Source: JAAXXJ01 sp964412455
GTDB taxonomy: Bacteria; Nitrospirota; UBA9217
Assembly (NCBI GenBank): GCA_964412455.1
Contig: CAYPOT010000003.1
Coordinates: 1 to 64,000, forward strand
DNA length: 64,000 bases
Direction: 5' to 3'
The notes under the pieces are model-generated. The model did no database searches. It was given only the letters and a program-made list of their open reading frames with translations, and had not been told where the DNA came from. Shown piece by piece: positions 24,816 to 34,616 of this stretch. Both the position numbers and the translations under genes were made by a program. Position 1 is the first letter of the stretch, and each line of letters begins with the position of its first letter.

Positions 24816-26598
24816 GTTTTAAATACTCCTCGATCACTTTTTTTGCCACCGGCGCCGCGGCCGCGCCGCCGTGCCCCCCGTGCTCCACGAACACGGCGAT
24901 GGCGATCTTCGGATCGTTCGCCGGCGCGTAGGCCACGAACCAGGCGTGGTCCTGCGTCGATTCCGTGAGTTTCCCGCCCGCGACCTTCTGGGCGATGACC
25001 TGGGCCGTGCCGGTCTTGCCGGCCACGGGGGCGAGCGGCGTTGCCGCGCCATGCGCCGTGCCTCCCGCCTCGGTCGTGACGCCGAGCAGCGCGCTCCGCA
25101 CAGCGGCGAGCGCTTCGAGATTAAAGAACTCTCTGCGTTTCTCCAGGGGCGCGAAGACCTTCTCGGCGCCGGTCACGCGGTTCCGGGTCCGCTTGAGCAG
25201 CATGGGCTGATAGAACACGCCGCCATTCGCCACGGCGCCGATCATCTGGGCCGCCTGGATGGGGCTCACCTGCAGGAAACCCTGGCCGATGGAATTGATG
25301 AAGTTGTCGGCGGGATACCAGGGCTCGCGGACCTTTTCCCGCTTCCACGCGGCGGTGGGGACGAGGCCCGGTTTCTCGTCCGGGAGAACAATGTCCGTCT
25401 TGCTCCCCAGGCCGAGCTTTCGGGCATACAGCGCGATATGGTCGAAGCCCATGCGGTTGCCCATGGTGTAGAAATACACGTCGCAGGATTCCACAAGGGC
25501 TTTGTGGAAGTCGACAATGCCGTGGCCGCCTCTCTTCCAGCACCGGAAAGACCTGCGGCCGGTGCGGAGGGAACCGGTGCAGGTGACCTTCTCCCGGGGA
25601 TCGATCATGCCCGAATCGAGTCCCGCAAGGGAGGCGACGATCTTGAAGATGGAGCCCGGCGGATAGACGCTCTGGATCGCCCGGTTATACAGGGGATGCG
25701 ACGGGTCGTTCGAGAGCCGTATCCAGTCCCGGGGCGAGATCCCCCGCGGGAAGAGGTTCGGGTCGTAGGTGGGGTGGCTCACGAGCGCCAGGACCTCGCC
25801 CGAGTTGGGGTCCATGGCCACCACGGCGCCGGCCCTCGCGCCGAGTCCCTCTTCGGCCGCGCGCTGGATATCAAGGTCCAGGGTGAGGTAAAGGTCGGTG
25901 CCCGGCTTGGGTTCCTCGATGCCCAGGTCCTTCACCTTCGTGCCCGCGGCGTTCACCTGTATCATGCGCCTGCCGGCCGTGCCTCTGAGGAACTTCTCGT
26001 AGACCTTCTCGATCCCTCCCTGTCCCACGAGGAGGCCGGTGTCCGCCTGCTCCTGTTTCTTCTGGGACCGGGTCATTTTGCCGATGTAGCCGAACTGGTG
26101 CGACGCCATGCCGCCGTAGGGATAGTATCGGCGGTGCTCCGGCTCCACGATGACGCCGGGCAGGTCGTCCTGCCGTGCCTCCACCATGGCCACCTCGTCC
26201 CAGGGCGCTTCCTCGACGATCTTCACCGGCTCGTACTTGCCGCGCACTGCCTCGGCGTCATCGAGCGCATTCTTGATGGCCTCGGGCTTCATTTTAACGA
26301 TGGAGGCGAGCCTGGCGATCGAAGCTTCGAGGTCCGGGGCGTCCTCAGGCACGATGGAGATGTCGAAGGTGAGGGCATTTTCCACCAGGGGCCGGCCGTG
26401 CCGGTCATAGATGATCCCCCGGGCCGGCCGGATCTTGATGGGCCGGATGCGGTTGCTCTCGGCCAGTTCCTGGTAGTCGGCTCCCTTCACGACCTGAAGG
26501 TACCACAGCCGGAAGAAGAGGACCACGGCGAAAAGAACGATGAGCGCCGCGAGGAGGGGAAGCCGCTTCTGAATATCCGCCGGACTGTCCTGCTGCAT
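24790..26598 (-). CDS. mrdA: Penicillin-binding protein 2 (transpeptidase)
   Basis: Encodes 602 aa. One N-terminal membrane anchor (about residues 13-35), a PBP dimerisation domain, then the transpeptidase domain with active-site S316-x-x-K319 in PPGSIFK, S-x-N-type SCD in ESCDVYFY, and KTG in VAGKTGTAQV. It crosslinks peptidoglycan in lateral wall synthesis with RodA. Its ATG directly follows the mreD stop codon. Confidence 0.96.
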   Translation of the reverse strand: MQQDSPADIQKRLPLLAALIVLFAVVLFFRLWYLQVVKGADYQELAESNRIRPIKIRPARGIIYDRHGRPLVENALTFDISIVPEDAPDLEASIARLASIVKMKPEAIKNALDDAEAVRGKYEPVKIVEEAPWDEVAMVEARQDDLPGVIVEPEHRRYYPYGGMASHQFGYIGKMTRSQKKQEQADTGLLVGQGGIEKVYEKFLRGTAGRRMIQVNAAGTKVKDLGIEEPKPGTDLYLTLDLDIQRAAEEGLGARAGAVVAMDPNSGEVLALVSHPTYDPNLFPRGISPRDWIRLSNDPSHPLYNRAIQSVYPPGSIFKIVASLAGLDSGMIDPREKVTCTGSLRTGRRSFRCWKRGGHGIVDFHKALVESCDVYFYTMGNRMGFDHIALYARKLGLGSKTDIVLPDEKPGLVPTAAWKREKVREPWYPADNFINSIGQGFLQVSPIQAAQMIGAVANGGVFYQPMLLKRTRNRVTGAEKVFAPLEKRREFFNLEALAAVRSALLGVTTEAGGTAHGAATPLAPVAGKTGTAQVIAQKVAGGKLTESTQDHAWFVAYAPANDPKIAIAVFVEHGGHGGAAAAPVAKKVIEEYLKHAGTKTAR

Positions 26599-27111
26599 TT
26601 AAAACTCCTTCTGCAGTTCGCGCCGCATCATCCACGCGAGGACATTCTTTCCGGTAATGAGCCGGAGGAGAACATAGCCGGTACAGGCGGTCGTTGCCGC
26701 CCGGAGGATCGCGCGGCCGAAGAAGAGGCCGAAGACCGGGACCGACCCGTAGGTGATCTCCAGAAAAAGCGCGGAAAAAAGCGAATCAGCGAGGCTGATG
26801 ACGAAAAGAAAAACAATATTCGCCGGGCTCCGGATGTCCAGTACGCGCCTCCCGAGGAAGCCGGTGAAGAGACCCGTGAGCCCCCGGGTGAATCCCGAGA
26901 ACCCGATAAGGCTCGCTGAGCCCAAATCTTGTATCAAGCCGATCGAGATCCCGGCCAGCGACCCCTCGATCGGACCGGTCAGAAGCCCGATACAGTAGAG
27001 GACAGCCAGCCCCAGGTCGGGTGTAGCGCCGCCCAGGGAGAGGGGGCCGAACAGGCTTGCCTGGAGCGGGATGAGCAGCAGGAAGACAATGAGATATACC
27101 CGCGGTCTCAT
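26599..27111 (-). CDS. mreD: Rod shape-determining protein MreD
   Basis: Encodes 170 aa, very hydrophobic with about five or six membrane helices; the G-x-x-x-G-L-x-Q-D-L-G-S motif (GISIGLIQDLGS) is typical of MreD. It is an inner-membrane part of the elongasome. It overlaps mreC by 4 bp and abuts mrdA. Confidence 0.93.
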   Translation of the reverse strand: MRPRVYLIVFLLLIPLQASLFGPLSLGGATPDLGLAVLYCIGLLTGPIEGSLAGISIGLIQDLGSASLIGFSGFTRGLTGLFTGFLGRRVLDIRSPANIVFLFVISLADSLFSALFLEITYGSVPVFGLFFGRAILRAATTACTGYVLLRLITGKNVLAWMMRRELQKEF

Positions 27112-27914
27112 TTCAGAAGCACCAGCGCTTCTTCGATCCGGGAGATCCGGACGACCGGATCGGCATAGACGGTCTGGAACGAACTGGCTTCGTGTTTGCG
27201 GACCTTGGTCACCACGGCCACCGGGAGGCCTTTGGGATAGATGCCGTCCAATCCTGACGTTACCAGAAGGTCTCCCTCCTGTACATCCACGTAATAGGAG
27301 ACATACTTGAGAGCGCAGCGGTCAAGCTTGCCCTCCAGCAGACCTTCTTCCCGGTTTCGCTGCACCCGCACGGCAATGGTGTTCCCCGGATCGGTGAGAA
27401 GCTGCACCCGGGAGGTTCCCGGCAGGACGGTCTGGATCCGGCCCACGACACCGTCGGGCGTGATCACCGCGTGGTAGCGCCCGATGCCCGAGAAGGAACC
27501 TTTGTTCACCGTGATCGTGCTTGACGACGGGGAGAATTCCTTGCCGATGACCTGCACCATCACCGCGGGCGGCGGATTGAGCTTCATGAAGCCCAGGGAG
27601 GCCCGGAGACGCTCATTTTCCGACAAGAGCTCGTTGGTGATCTGGTTTTCGAGACGCAGGCGGTTAAGCTCGTTCTTGAGACGTACGTTTTCCCGCTCAG
27701 CGCGGACGAGGAACGCGTAGCCTCTGCCGATGGAGATCACGGTGTCATAGGTTCCGAAGATGATCCGCTCGACAAAGCCCGATATGGCCAGGACCGGCCG
27801 TTCGAGCACAGTGAACCGGCCTGCCTTGACCTGGATGGTGACCAGCCAGAAGAGGAAGAGGAACAGGACCAGAAGGGCAATATGCTTTTTGTTCTTTTCG
27901 AAGAAGCCGGGCAT
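27108..27914 (-). CDS. mreC: Rod shape-determining protein MreC
   Basis: Encodes 268 aa: a short cytoplasmic start, one membrane helix (about residues 11-27), a coiled coil (about 70-105, with ENVRLKNELNRLRLENQ), then the periplasmic beta domain (VIGKEFSPSSSTITVNKGS, GVVGRIQTVLP, VTSGLDGIYPKGLPV). It links MreB/MreD to PBP2. It is 18 nt downstream of mreB. Confidence 0.95.
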   Translation of the reverse strand: MPGFFEKNKKHIALLVLFLFLFWLVTIQVKAGRFTVLERPVLAISGFVERIIFGTYDTVISIGRGYAFLVRAERENVRLKNELNRLRLENQITNELLSENERLRASLGFMKLNPPPAVMVQVIGKEFSPSSSTITVNKGSFSGIGRYHAVITPDGVVGRIQTVLPGTSRVQLLTDPGNTIAVRVQRNREEGLLEGKLDRCALKYVSYYVDVQEGDLLVTSGLDGIYPKGLPVAVVTKVRKHEASSFQTVYADPVVRISRIEEALVLLK

Positions 27915-27932
27915 GGCGCCGCCGTTCTCATG

Positions 27933-28958
27933 TTACATCATGACTTTTCTGAGGACGTCGAGATCGTCCAGCACCTTGCCTGCCCCGAGGGCGACGCAGG
28001 TGAGGGGGTCCTCGGCGATGATGATGGGCAGTGAGGTCTCCTCGCGCAGGAACACGTCGAGGCCCTTGAGGAGCGCGCCTCCGCCGGCCAGCACGATCCC
28101 CTTGTCCACGATGTCCGCCGAGAGCTCGGGCGGCGTGTTCTCCAGGGCGAGTTTGATGCCGTTCAGGATCTGGCTCACCGTTTCGGCCAGGGCTTCGCGC
28201 ACCTCGTCGTCGTCGAGGATGAGGGTCTTGGGGATGCCGGACACGAGATCGCGGCCCTTGATCTCCATGGTCTGGCGCGTGCTTTCCGTTTTGTAGGCCG
28301 AGCCGAGTTCCATCTTGATCGATTCCGCCATCATTTCACCGATGAGCAGATTGTACTTGCGCTTGATGTAGTTGATGATGGCCTCGTCCATCTTGTCGCC
28401 GCCGACGCGGATGGCCTTGCTGTATACGACGCCGTCCATGGAGATGACGGCGATGTCCGTCGTGCCGCCGCCGATGTCCACGATCATGTTGCCCGAAGGC
28501 TCGGAGATGGGCAGTCCCGTTCCGATGGCAGCGGCCACGGGCTCTTCGATCAGGTAGACCTCGCGGCCGCCCGAGGAAATGGCAGCGTCCTTCACGGCGC
28601 GCTGCTCCACCTGGGTTATCCCTGACGGGACGCCGATGACGATGCGGGGCCGCAGGAAGGACTTGCGGTTGTGCACCTTACGGATGAAGTACCGGAGCAT
28701 CTCACCGGTCACGTCGAAGTCGGAGATGACGCCGTCCTTGATCGGGCGGATCGTCTGGATATCGCCGGGCGTGCGGCCGAGCATCCGTTTCGCCTCCACG
28801 CCTACGGCGAGCACCTTGCCGGTCTTTACGGAAATGGCGACGACCGACGGCTCATTGCAGACAATGCCCCTGCCCTTGACGTACACCAGGGTATTGGCCG
28901 TGCCGAGATCTATGGCCATGTCGTTGGAGAACCAACCCATGATGGTATTGATGAACAT
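27933..28958 (-). CDS. mreB: Rod shape-determining protein MreB
   Basis: Encodes 341 aa, actin-like. Motifs: MAIDLGTANTLVYVKG (phosphate 1), a connecting region with NRKSFLRPRIVIGVPSGIT, MIVDIGGGTTDIAVIS (phosphate 2) and LAGGGALLKGL (adenosine). The N-terminal W-F-S segment can form the membrane-binding helix. It scaffolds the elongation machinery. First gene of the mreBCD-mrdA-rodA block; a GGAGC site precedes the ATG. Confidence 0.97.
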   Translation of the reverse strand: MFINTIMGWFSNDMAIDLGTANTLVYVKGRGIVCNEPSVVAISVKTGKVLAVGVEAKRMLGRTPGDIQTIRPIKDGVISDFDVTGEMLRYFIRKVHNRKSFLRPRIVIGVPSGITQVEQRAVKDAAISSGGREVYLIEEPVAAAIGTGLPISEPSGNMIVDIGGGTTDIAVISMDGVVYSKAIRVGGDKMDEAIINYIKRKYNLLIGEMMAESIKMELGSAYKTESTRQTMEIKGRDLVSGIPKTLILDDDEVREALAETVSQILNGIKLALENTPPELSADIVDKGIVLAGGGALLKGLDVFLREETSLPIIIAEDPLTCVALGAGKVLDDLDVLRKVMM

Positions 28959-29017
28959 GACGGTGTGAAGCTCCTTTCAAAAAATGCCTGGATCGAGGGG
29001 ACCGTTGAGTCGTATGC

Positions 29018-29494
29018 TTATGATGCAGTATCGTTCGTGTCTGCCGCCGCCGGGCCTTCCGGGGCCGATGCCTCAGGGACAGGGACCGGCAACGCAGCTT
29101 CCGCCTGCACCGTGTACGTCCGCGCGAGGAGGTCGCCGATACGCATGCCCCGCTCATCACCCATCGCCGTGAGGGCCTCAACCCCCAGCGCCAGGGGACC
29201 GAGTATCCAGCCGGCATAGGGGACCAGGAACAGCAGGTAGGCAACGGCAAGGGGGAGGTTCCGAATGATCGATTCACGGAACGAAGCGGTCTTCCCGGGA
29301 TCATCGATGAGCGCGACGCGCAGTCCGATCACTTTCTTGCCGACGCTCTGCTGGGCGAACAGCCCGTCCCGGACGAGAAGATAACCGGTGACGGCGAGAA
29401 ACCCCATGACATCGGGAAGCCGCGACATGCCGATGACGAGGAGAAGATCAATGAAGCCCGCAACCGCTCTGGTGGTCAGATCAGCCTTTCGCAT
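29018..29494 (-). CDS. RDD family membrane protein
   Basis: Encodes 158 aa. The RDD fold is visible: R-A-V-A-G-F-I-D (the R..D pair) at the start, QQSVGKKVIGLRV in the middle and E-S-I-I-R-N-L-P before the third helix. Three membrane segments, then a Pro/Ala-rich cytoplasmic tail. Function is generally unknown; some members are transporters of osmolytes or redox compounds. GAGGAGG lies 3 nt before the ATG at 29494. It is upstream of mreB by 59 nt and may share its transcript. Confidence 0.82.
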   Translation of the reverse strand: MRKADLTTRAVAGFIDLLLVIGMSRLPDVMGFLAVTGYLLVRDGLFAQQSVGKKVIGLRVALIDDPGKTASFRESIIRNLPLAVAYLLFLVPYAGWILGPLALGVEALTAMGDERGMRIGDLLARTYTVQAEAALPVPVPEASAPEGPAAADTNDTAS

Positions 29495-29577
29495 GCGCCT
29501 CCTCAAGCCCGAGCATCATAGCAGAACAGCATGGTGAATTCAAGGCAAAAGTGGTTTTCACGGGTGCCGGAAGGCCC

Positions 29578-30387
29578 TTAGCGCGCCTTTCCCGGGGCGG
29601 GAGGTGCCTCGATCCGCTCGTTCACATAGGTTCGCAGGTCGTCCATGAACCGCGATAGCTCATCGGTCCGGGGGAGCGATGCGGTGAGCTGTTCGATGAC
29701 GCGCCGCTCGAGGACCATGCGCAGACTGGGAATGAAGTTCAGGTCGTAGATCCAGGTGAGCTGAAGGAGCCGGAAGTCGTTCAGGGTCCGCAGACGGGTC
29801 AGCCGCACCATCTCGCGACGTTCGAGCGAAGACAGTACCTCCGGCGAGTATTCCCGGGTGTCGGGAAGCCCGAGTCCCGCGGCCGACGGCCAGTCCGCGG
29901 CGTCCCGGTCCGAGAGCTCGATGAACACGCGCCAGATGTCGAGCTTGTCGGCGTCGCGGACGAGCTTCGCGTGCAGGCTGACCTCATCGTCGAGACGGGG
30001 GGGCAGGAGAAAGACGTTGTGCAGGGCGACGACGCGTACGATCAGGGAACGCTCCCGGACCGGGAGATCGCGCAGCACGTTCAGCCCGAGGAGGGTCTTC
30101 GCGCCAAGGACCGCGTGGTTCACCGAACGGCTGTCCTCAAAGGTCCGGTAGCGGGCGTACTGGGGAAACCGGCCTACATCATGAAAGAGGGCGATGATCC
30201 CGGCAAGGGCGATGTCCCGCCCGACGAGCCCCAGCCCTTCGGCGATCCGCAGGGCGTTGTCGCGGACCCTGTGCGAGTGGTCTTCCTTCAGGCGGATGTT
30301 CCGCTGGTCCTGCTCCTCTTTCGTATAGTGGGACGCTGCAAAAAGGGAGAACCATGACCGGTATTGTGCGACACTCTCGTTGTCCAT
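29578..30387 (-). CDS. HD domain phosphohydrolase
   Basis: Encodes 269 aa from the ATG at 30387. The HD domain is between about residues 38 and 160, with H in DHSHRVRDN, HD in FHDVGRFPQY, and the later D in LVRDADKLDIWR, which are metal ligands. The family includes nucleotidases and cyclic-nucleotide phosphodiesterases; it lacks the GYP motif, so c-di-GMP hydrolysis is not expected. Substrate unknown. It is divergent from the histidine kinase gene. Confidence 0.85.
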   Translation of the reverse strand: MDNESVAQYRSWFSLFAASHYTKEEQDQRNIRLKEDHSHRVRDNALRIAEGLGLVGRDIALAGIIALFHDVGRFPQYARYRTFEDSRSVNHAVLGAKTLLGLNVLRDLPVRERSLIVRVVALHNVFLLPPRLDDEVSLHAKLVRDADKLDIWRVFIELSDRDAADWPSAAGLGLPDTREYSPEVLSSLERREMVRLTRLRTLNDFRLLQLTWIYDLNFIPSLRMVLERRVIEQLTASLPRTDELSRFMDDLRTYVNERIEAPPAPGKAR

Positions 30388-30547
30388 GGCGTTCCTGACT
30401 ATGTACCATATTCGCGCGCTGGTCCGCAAGGAGAAAGAGCCAGCCGCACGCGAAAGGCCGCAGAACAGCATGGTTCCGGGCGGGGGACGGCAACGGGCAC
30501 TATTTCGTTGACAATTTCCAGGCTCCGCGATAAATTCACTTCAGCGC

Positions 30548-32434
30548 ATGCAAGCGCAAGCGTCGGACTGGTTCGGGGGACTGATGGTAAAATTGCCCAG
30601 GCGCTGGTACGAAAACAAAGTCGTGATCGCCGCGATTCTCATTGGTCTCGGCGTCTGGGTCCTGGACGCGGCCGTCGATTCCCTGATCTTCAAGGTGACC
30701 CCCCACGAGCTCTATTTCCGTCTTCTCATCGTCCTGGCCATGCTGATCTTTGCCGTCGTTACGGCAAGGATGCTGGTGCTGCGCAGATACACCGAGGACG
30801 AGCTCCGGAAGGCCCTGGCCGCGATCGAGGACGAGAAGGCGAAGTCCGATGCGATCATTGCCGCCATCCCTGACGGCATCAGCATTCAGGACCGTGATTA
30901 CCTCGTGCTCTACCAGAACAAGGTCCACCGGGACCTGGTCGGCGACCAGCTGGGAAAGGTCTGCTACGAAAAATATGCACGCCGCGATTCCATCTGTCCG
31001 GGATGTCCCGTTGCGGCATCCTTCAGGGACGGGGGGAACCATGTCCTGCTGAAGAGCGTGCCCGATGGGAACGGCGGGACGCGTCATATCGAGATCAGGT
31101 CTTCCCCGCTCAGGAATGCCAGGGGTGAGATCACTGCCGGCATCGAGGCGGTGCGGGACATCACGGAACGCAAGAAGATAGAAGATGAACTGAAAAAACA
31201 CCAGGAACAGCTTGAGGACCTGGTGGAGGAGCGGACGGCCGAGCTGAAGAGCATCAACAGCCGGCTGCAGCAGGAGATCGCCGGGCGGGAGCGCATGGAG
31301 GCCGAGCTGTCGCGCGTGCAAAAACTGGAGTCGCTGGGGCTGCTTGCCGGGGGCATTGCTCACGATTTCAACAACCTGCTGGGCGCTATCATGGGGAATG
31401 TTTCGCTTGCCATGCTTGACGTGGACCCGGAGAACAGCGCGTACCAGCAGCTGGCCAAGGCCGAGCGGGCCTCCTTCCGGGCGCAGGAACTGACCCGGCA
31501 GCTGCTTACCTTTTCCCGCGGCGGCGCGCCGGTGAAAAAGCGCATCACCCTGCCCGGTATCATTACCGAGGCGGCCGGTTTTTCCCTGAGGGGTTCACGG
31601 GTCCTGCATGAACTGTCGATCGCGGCCGATCTCTGGCCCGTGGAGGCCGACGAGGGGCAGATGATGCAGGTCTTCAACAACCTGCTGATCAACGCGGACC
31701 AGGCCATGCCCGCAGGCGGTATCATCCGTGTCGCGGCAGGGAATGTCACGCTCGGGCCGGGCGAAGTGTCCGCCCTCGCGGCCGGCCGGTATGTGGCGAT
31801 AACGGTCAGCGACGAGGGAACCGGCATCCCCCGGGAGCACCTTGCCAGGATCTTCGATCCCTATTTCACGACCAAGCAGAAAGGGAGCGGCCTTGGTCTC
31901 GCCGCCACCCATTCCATCATCAGGAAGCATGATGGCCACATCACCGTGGAGTCGGAATTGGGCAAGGGGACGGTCTTTCATTTCTATCTGCCTGCGTCAC
32001 AGTGCGAGGTGGCGCCGCCGCCCCGCCAGGAGAAGTTCGTGCGGGGGAGCGGGGCCGTTCTTATCATGGACGACGATGAGGACATGCGGAAGACCACCGG
32101 CGACATGCTCGCACGCATGGGCTATACGGTGGACTATGCCGACGAGGGAAACGCAGCCATTGCCAAGTACCAGAAGACAAGGGCGGCCGGAAGACCGTTT
32201 GCCGCGGTCATTATGGACCTCACGGTCCCCGGCGGCATGGGCGGCAAGGAGGCCATCGTGAAACTTCTCGCGATCGACCCGGCGGTCAGGGCCATTGTTT
32301 CCAGCGGCTACTCCGAGGACCCGGTGATGGCGGATTTTCGAGCCTACGGGTTCCGGGGCGTGGCGATCAAGCCTTACCGGATCCGGGAGCTTTCCGAGGT
32401 CGTGGCCGCCGTCATCGGGACCGGACAGGGATAG
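30548..32434 (+). CDS. Hybrid sensor histidine kinase with PAS and receiver domains
   Basis: Encodes 628 aa. Two membrane segments (about residues 26-46 and 58-77), a PAS domain (about 95-215) that carries a Cys-rich patch KVCYEKYARRDSICPGC, a coiled coil (about 215-255), HisKA with phospho-acceptor H272 in GGIAHDFNNLL, HATPase with N-box NLLINADQAM and G-box GSGLGLAATHSI, then a receiver domain with D557 in VIMDLTVPGG. The Cys patch may bind a metal or sense redox state. No response regulator is adjacent, so phosphotransfer to a distant partner is likely. An alternative start at 30584 has a GGGGGA site. Confidence 0.93.
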   Translation: MQAQASDWFGGLMVKLPRRWYENKVVIAAILIGLGVWVLDAAVDSLIFKVTPHELYFRLLIVLAMLIFAVVTARMLVLRRYTEDELRKALAAIEDEKAKSDAIIAAIPDGISIQDRDYLVLYQNKVHRDLVGDQLGKVCYEKYARRDSICPGCPVAASFRDGGNHVLLKSVPDGNGGTRHIEIRSSPLRNARGEITAGIEAVRDITERKKIEDELKKHQEQLEDLVEERTAELKSINSRLQQEIAGRERMEAELSRVQKLESLGLLAGGIAHDFNNLLGAIMGNVSLAMLDVDPENSAYQQLAKAERASFRAQELTRQLLTFSRGGAPVKKRITLPGIITEAAGFSLRGSRVLHELSIAADLWPVEADEGQMMQVFNNLLINADQAMPAGGIIRVAAGNVTLGPGEVSALAAGRYVAITVSDEGTGIPREHLARIFDPYFTTKQKGSGLGLAATHSIIRKHDGHITVESELGKGTVFHFYLPASQCEVAPPPRQEKFVRGSGAVLIMDDDEDMRKTTGDMLARMGYTVDYADEGNAAIAKYQKTRAAGRPFAAVIMDLTVPGGMGGKEAIVKLLAIDPAVRAIVSSGYSEDPVMADFRAYGFRGVAIKPYRIRELSEVVAAVIGTGQG

Positions 32435-32479
32435 CGGCCATGCTCATCAGGCGCCTTCATGATTGCCCGTAACCCAAAG

Positions 32480-32580
32480 GGGTGACCCCATACGGTCCTG
32501 TTCATCCTGGACAAATAAAAGTTAGTCAGGATATCATGTCTGACCCCATACGGTTCCATACGGTTCCGCCAGACAATGCA
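32480..32580. repeat. TGACCCCATACGGT repeat
   Basis: GGGTGACCCCATACGGTCC (32480-32498) and GTCTGACCCCATACGGTTCC (32538-32557) are direct copies, with CATACGGTTCC repeated once more at 32558-32568. They lie between the convergent kinase and cyclase genes. They resemble the GGGTCAGAC-type sequences at the left end of the window and CCTGACCCCAGAC at 46029. Confidence 0.7.
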
Positions 32581-32710
32581 TCCACAATCCCGGTACGTCG
32601 GACCTCGTGTTCATCTGCATCGTTGACCCCGCATGGCGGAAAGAGGATGAAGAGGTGGTGTAAGCCTCTTGTTCCTCATGCATCCTGTCGTTCTCTGCGT
32701 TCCCCCTCGG

Positions 32711-34363
32711 CTATAACCGTTTCCTCATCTTTTTCTCTTCGTACATCAGGGCATCGGCCTGGGAGATCAGCTTGTCGAAGGAGGTCGGATGTCCCGGATC
32801 ATACACCTGCAGCCCGATGCTGAGGGATATCTGCGGCCCGCCCGGCGCACGTTCATTGTGAACGCGGGTCGATTCCTGGAGGCGGTCCAGAATGACGGCC
32901 GTGTCGGGCGTATTGCTGTCCTCGGTGATCAGCACCGCGAACTCATCTCCTCCCAGCCGGGCGACGATGTCGGATTCGCGGAACACCTCCCGGAGGATTC
33001 TGGCCGTCTCGACGAGCAACAGGTCGCCTGCCGCATGGCCAAGGGCATCGTTGACCTTTTTGAGCCCGTCGAGGTCCCCGTAGATCAGGAGCAACCGCCG
33101 CTTGGTACGATTGGCGAGCTTGATCTGCTGCTGGGCGAGGGTAAAAAAGCCGCGACGGTTAAGGAGGCCGGTGAGATCGTCGGAAATGGAGATGGTCTCC
33201 AGCGTGTCCTGCAGGGCCTTTCGCTCATGGATATCAAGGCAGGAGCTGATGTACCCTGCGAGCCGGCCGTCGATCCCCGGGAAGGGATTCCCGGACTCGA
33301 CCACCCATCGGAACCCGTCTGTTGCATGGCGCAGCCGATATTCCACCACGAAAGGTCGCTGCGCTTTGAACGAGCTCTGGTAGAGCGTGTATACCCGTTC
33401 CCCATCATCGGGATGGATGTTCTCCCTCCAGCCGTCGCCAAGCTCATGGTCCGTGCGCCGTCCGGTATAATCGAGCCATGCCCGGTTGAAATAATCGCAC
33501 TTACCGTCCGTGTCCGCCAGCCGGATGGGATTGGGCAGCTCATCCATCAGTGTCCGGTAAAAATCACGCGACTTGATGATGGCATCCTCAGCACGTTTTC
33601 GTTCGGTAATGTCCTCATTCATGCGGATAATGTACTGCACGTTCTGGTCCGCGCCGCGCACCAGGGCGACGGAGAGCAGGACCCACATCGTGCTGCCATC
33701 CTTCCGGAGGTCCCGTTTCGCCAGGCGGTAGGAATCCCGCTTTCCCTGCAGGAGTTCCTGGAACAGGTCACCGTCCGTGGCACGGTCTTCCGTGTGTGAG
33801 TAACTGGAAAAGTGCCTGCCCAGAAGCTCATCCTTGCCGAAACCGAGCATCTGATCAAGGGAGCTGTTGTTCTCGATGATCCGACCTTCGACGTCCACAA
33901 AGGCGATCCCGACGGGGGCGCTCAGGAAGAGCGCTTTGAACCGCGCTTCAGACTTCCACAGATCATCCTCTATCTCCTTCCGCCGGGTGATGTCCCGGAA
34001 CGTGCATTGGATGAGCTTTCGATCGTCCACCCGATGCACCGTGCAGACCAGCTCCACGCTGATCCGTTTCCCGCCACGCTGCACGAACGGCAGGTCATCG
34101 TAATAGATGTGGTCCCTGGTCTGGAGTTCCCTGAAGATCACCAAGCCGGCGTCTGTTGCTTTCAGCGGACCGATCTCCCAGAGTGGTTTCGTTACGATCG
34201 AATCGGGGTCATGCCCGGACATGAGGGAAAAAGCGAGATTCGCCTCGCTGATGCGGCCTGTTTCTCCGCTGACCAGCACGATGCCGTCCTTGGCGGTTTC
34301 GAAGAGATCCCGGAACGGTATCGCGTCGCTGCCGGGGAGTTCTTTTCGGGGGTCATTGTTCAT
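32711..34363 (-). CDS. Diguanylate cyclase with three PAS domains
   Basis: Encodes 550 aa, no membrane segments. PAS domains at about residues 17-130, 140-258 and 263-385 (each followed by a D-I-T-R/E-R-K or D-I-H-E-R-K end), and a GGDEF domain at about 390-550 with active-site RLGGDEF and the product-inhibition I-site R-E-S-D five residues earlier. It should synthesise c-di-GMP with feedback control. It is convergent with the hybrid kinase. Start at 34363 lacks a clear Shine-Dalgarno site. Confidence 0.94.
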   Translation of the reverse strand: MNNDPRKELPGSDAIPFRDLFETAKDGIVLVSGETGRISEANLAFSLMSGHDPDSIVTKPLWEIGPLKATDAGLVIFRELQTRDHIYYDDLPFVQRGGKRISVELVCTVHRVDDRKLIQCTFRDITRRKEIEDDLWKSEARFKALFLSAPVGIAFVDVEGRIIENNSSLDQMLGFGKDELLGRHFSSYSHTEDRATDGDLFQELLQGKRDSYRLAKRDLRKDGSTMWVLLSVALVRGADQNVQYIIRMNEDITERKRAEDAIIKSRDFYRTLMDELPNPIRLADTDGKCDYFNRAWLDYTGRRTDHELGDGWRENIHPDDGERVYTLYQSSFKAQRPFVVEYRLRHATDGFRWVVESGNPFPGIDGRLAGYISSCLDIHERKALQDTLETISISDDLTGLLNRRGFFTLAQQQIKLANRTKRRLLLIYGDLDGLKKVNDALGHAAGDLLLVETARILREVFRESDIVARLGGDEFAVLITEDSNTPDTAVILDRLQESTRVHNERAPGGPQISLSIGLQVYDPGHPTSFDKLISQADALMYEEKKMRKRL

Positions 34364-34461
34364 GGCGGAGTCGTCCCATAATCGTGTCTGGCCGTTACTG
34401 TTCCTTGGGTGAAGTGTAGCAAAGCGACGCGACTAATGAAAGGGGAGAATGAAGATATTTC

Positions 34462-34490
34462 TTGACATGTATGCAGGGATATGGGAATAT
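34462..34490 (+). promoter_or_regulatory. Promoter of cspA
   Basis: TTGACA (34462-34467), 17-bp spacer, GAATAT (34485-34490). Predicted start near 34497 gives a leader of about 120 nt. Confidence 0.7.
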
Positions 34491-34531
34491 TACCCAGAAG
34501 TTCGGAAGTCTTTGTCGTTCACGAATTCGCG

Positions 34532-34565
34532 AATCCGCAAAGAGCCCATCTTTGCGGATTTTTTT
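34532..34565 (+). terminator. Intrinsic terminator inside the cspA leader (possible attenuator)
   Basis: Perfect 12-bp stem AATCCGCAAAGA / TCTTTGCGGATT with five-base loop, followed directly by T7. It lies between the predicted start (about 34497) and the cspA ribosome site (34600-34606). It could make transcription of cspA conditional, or produce a short RNA of about 70 nt. Confidence 0.75.
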
Positions 34566-34616
34566 GTGACACACGTTTCCGCCACTTCAATTCTCACGGA
34601 AGGAGGTTCCGCACAC

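Noticed and set aside
24871..26919. Plus-strand open frame of about 680 codons opposite mrdA
   Set aside because: PBP2 on the minus strand has all active-site motifs and tight operon spacing; the plus frame is antisense composition.
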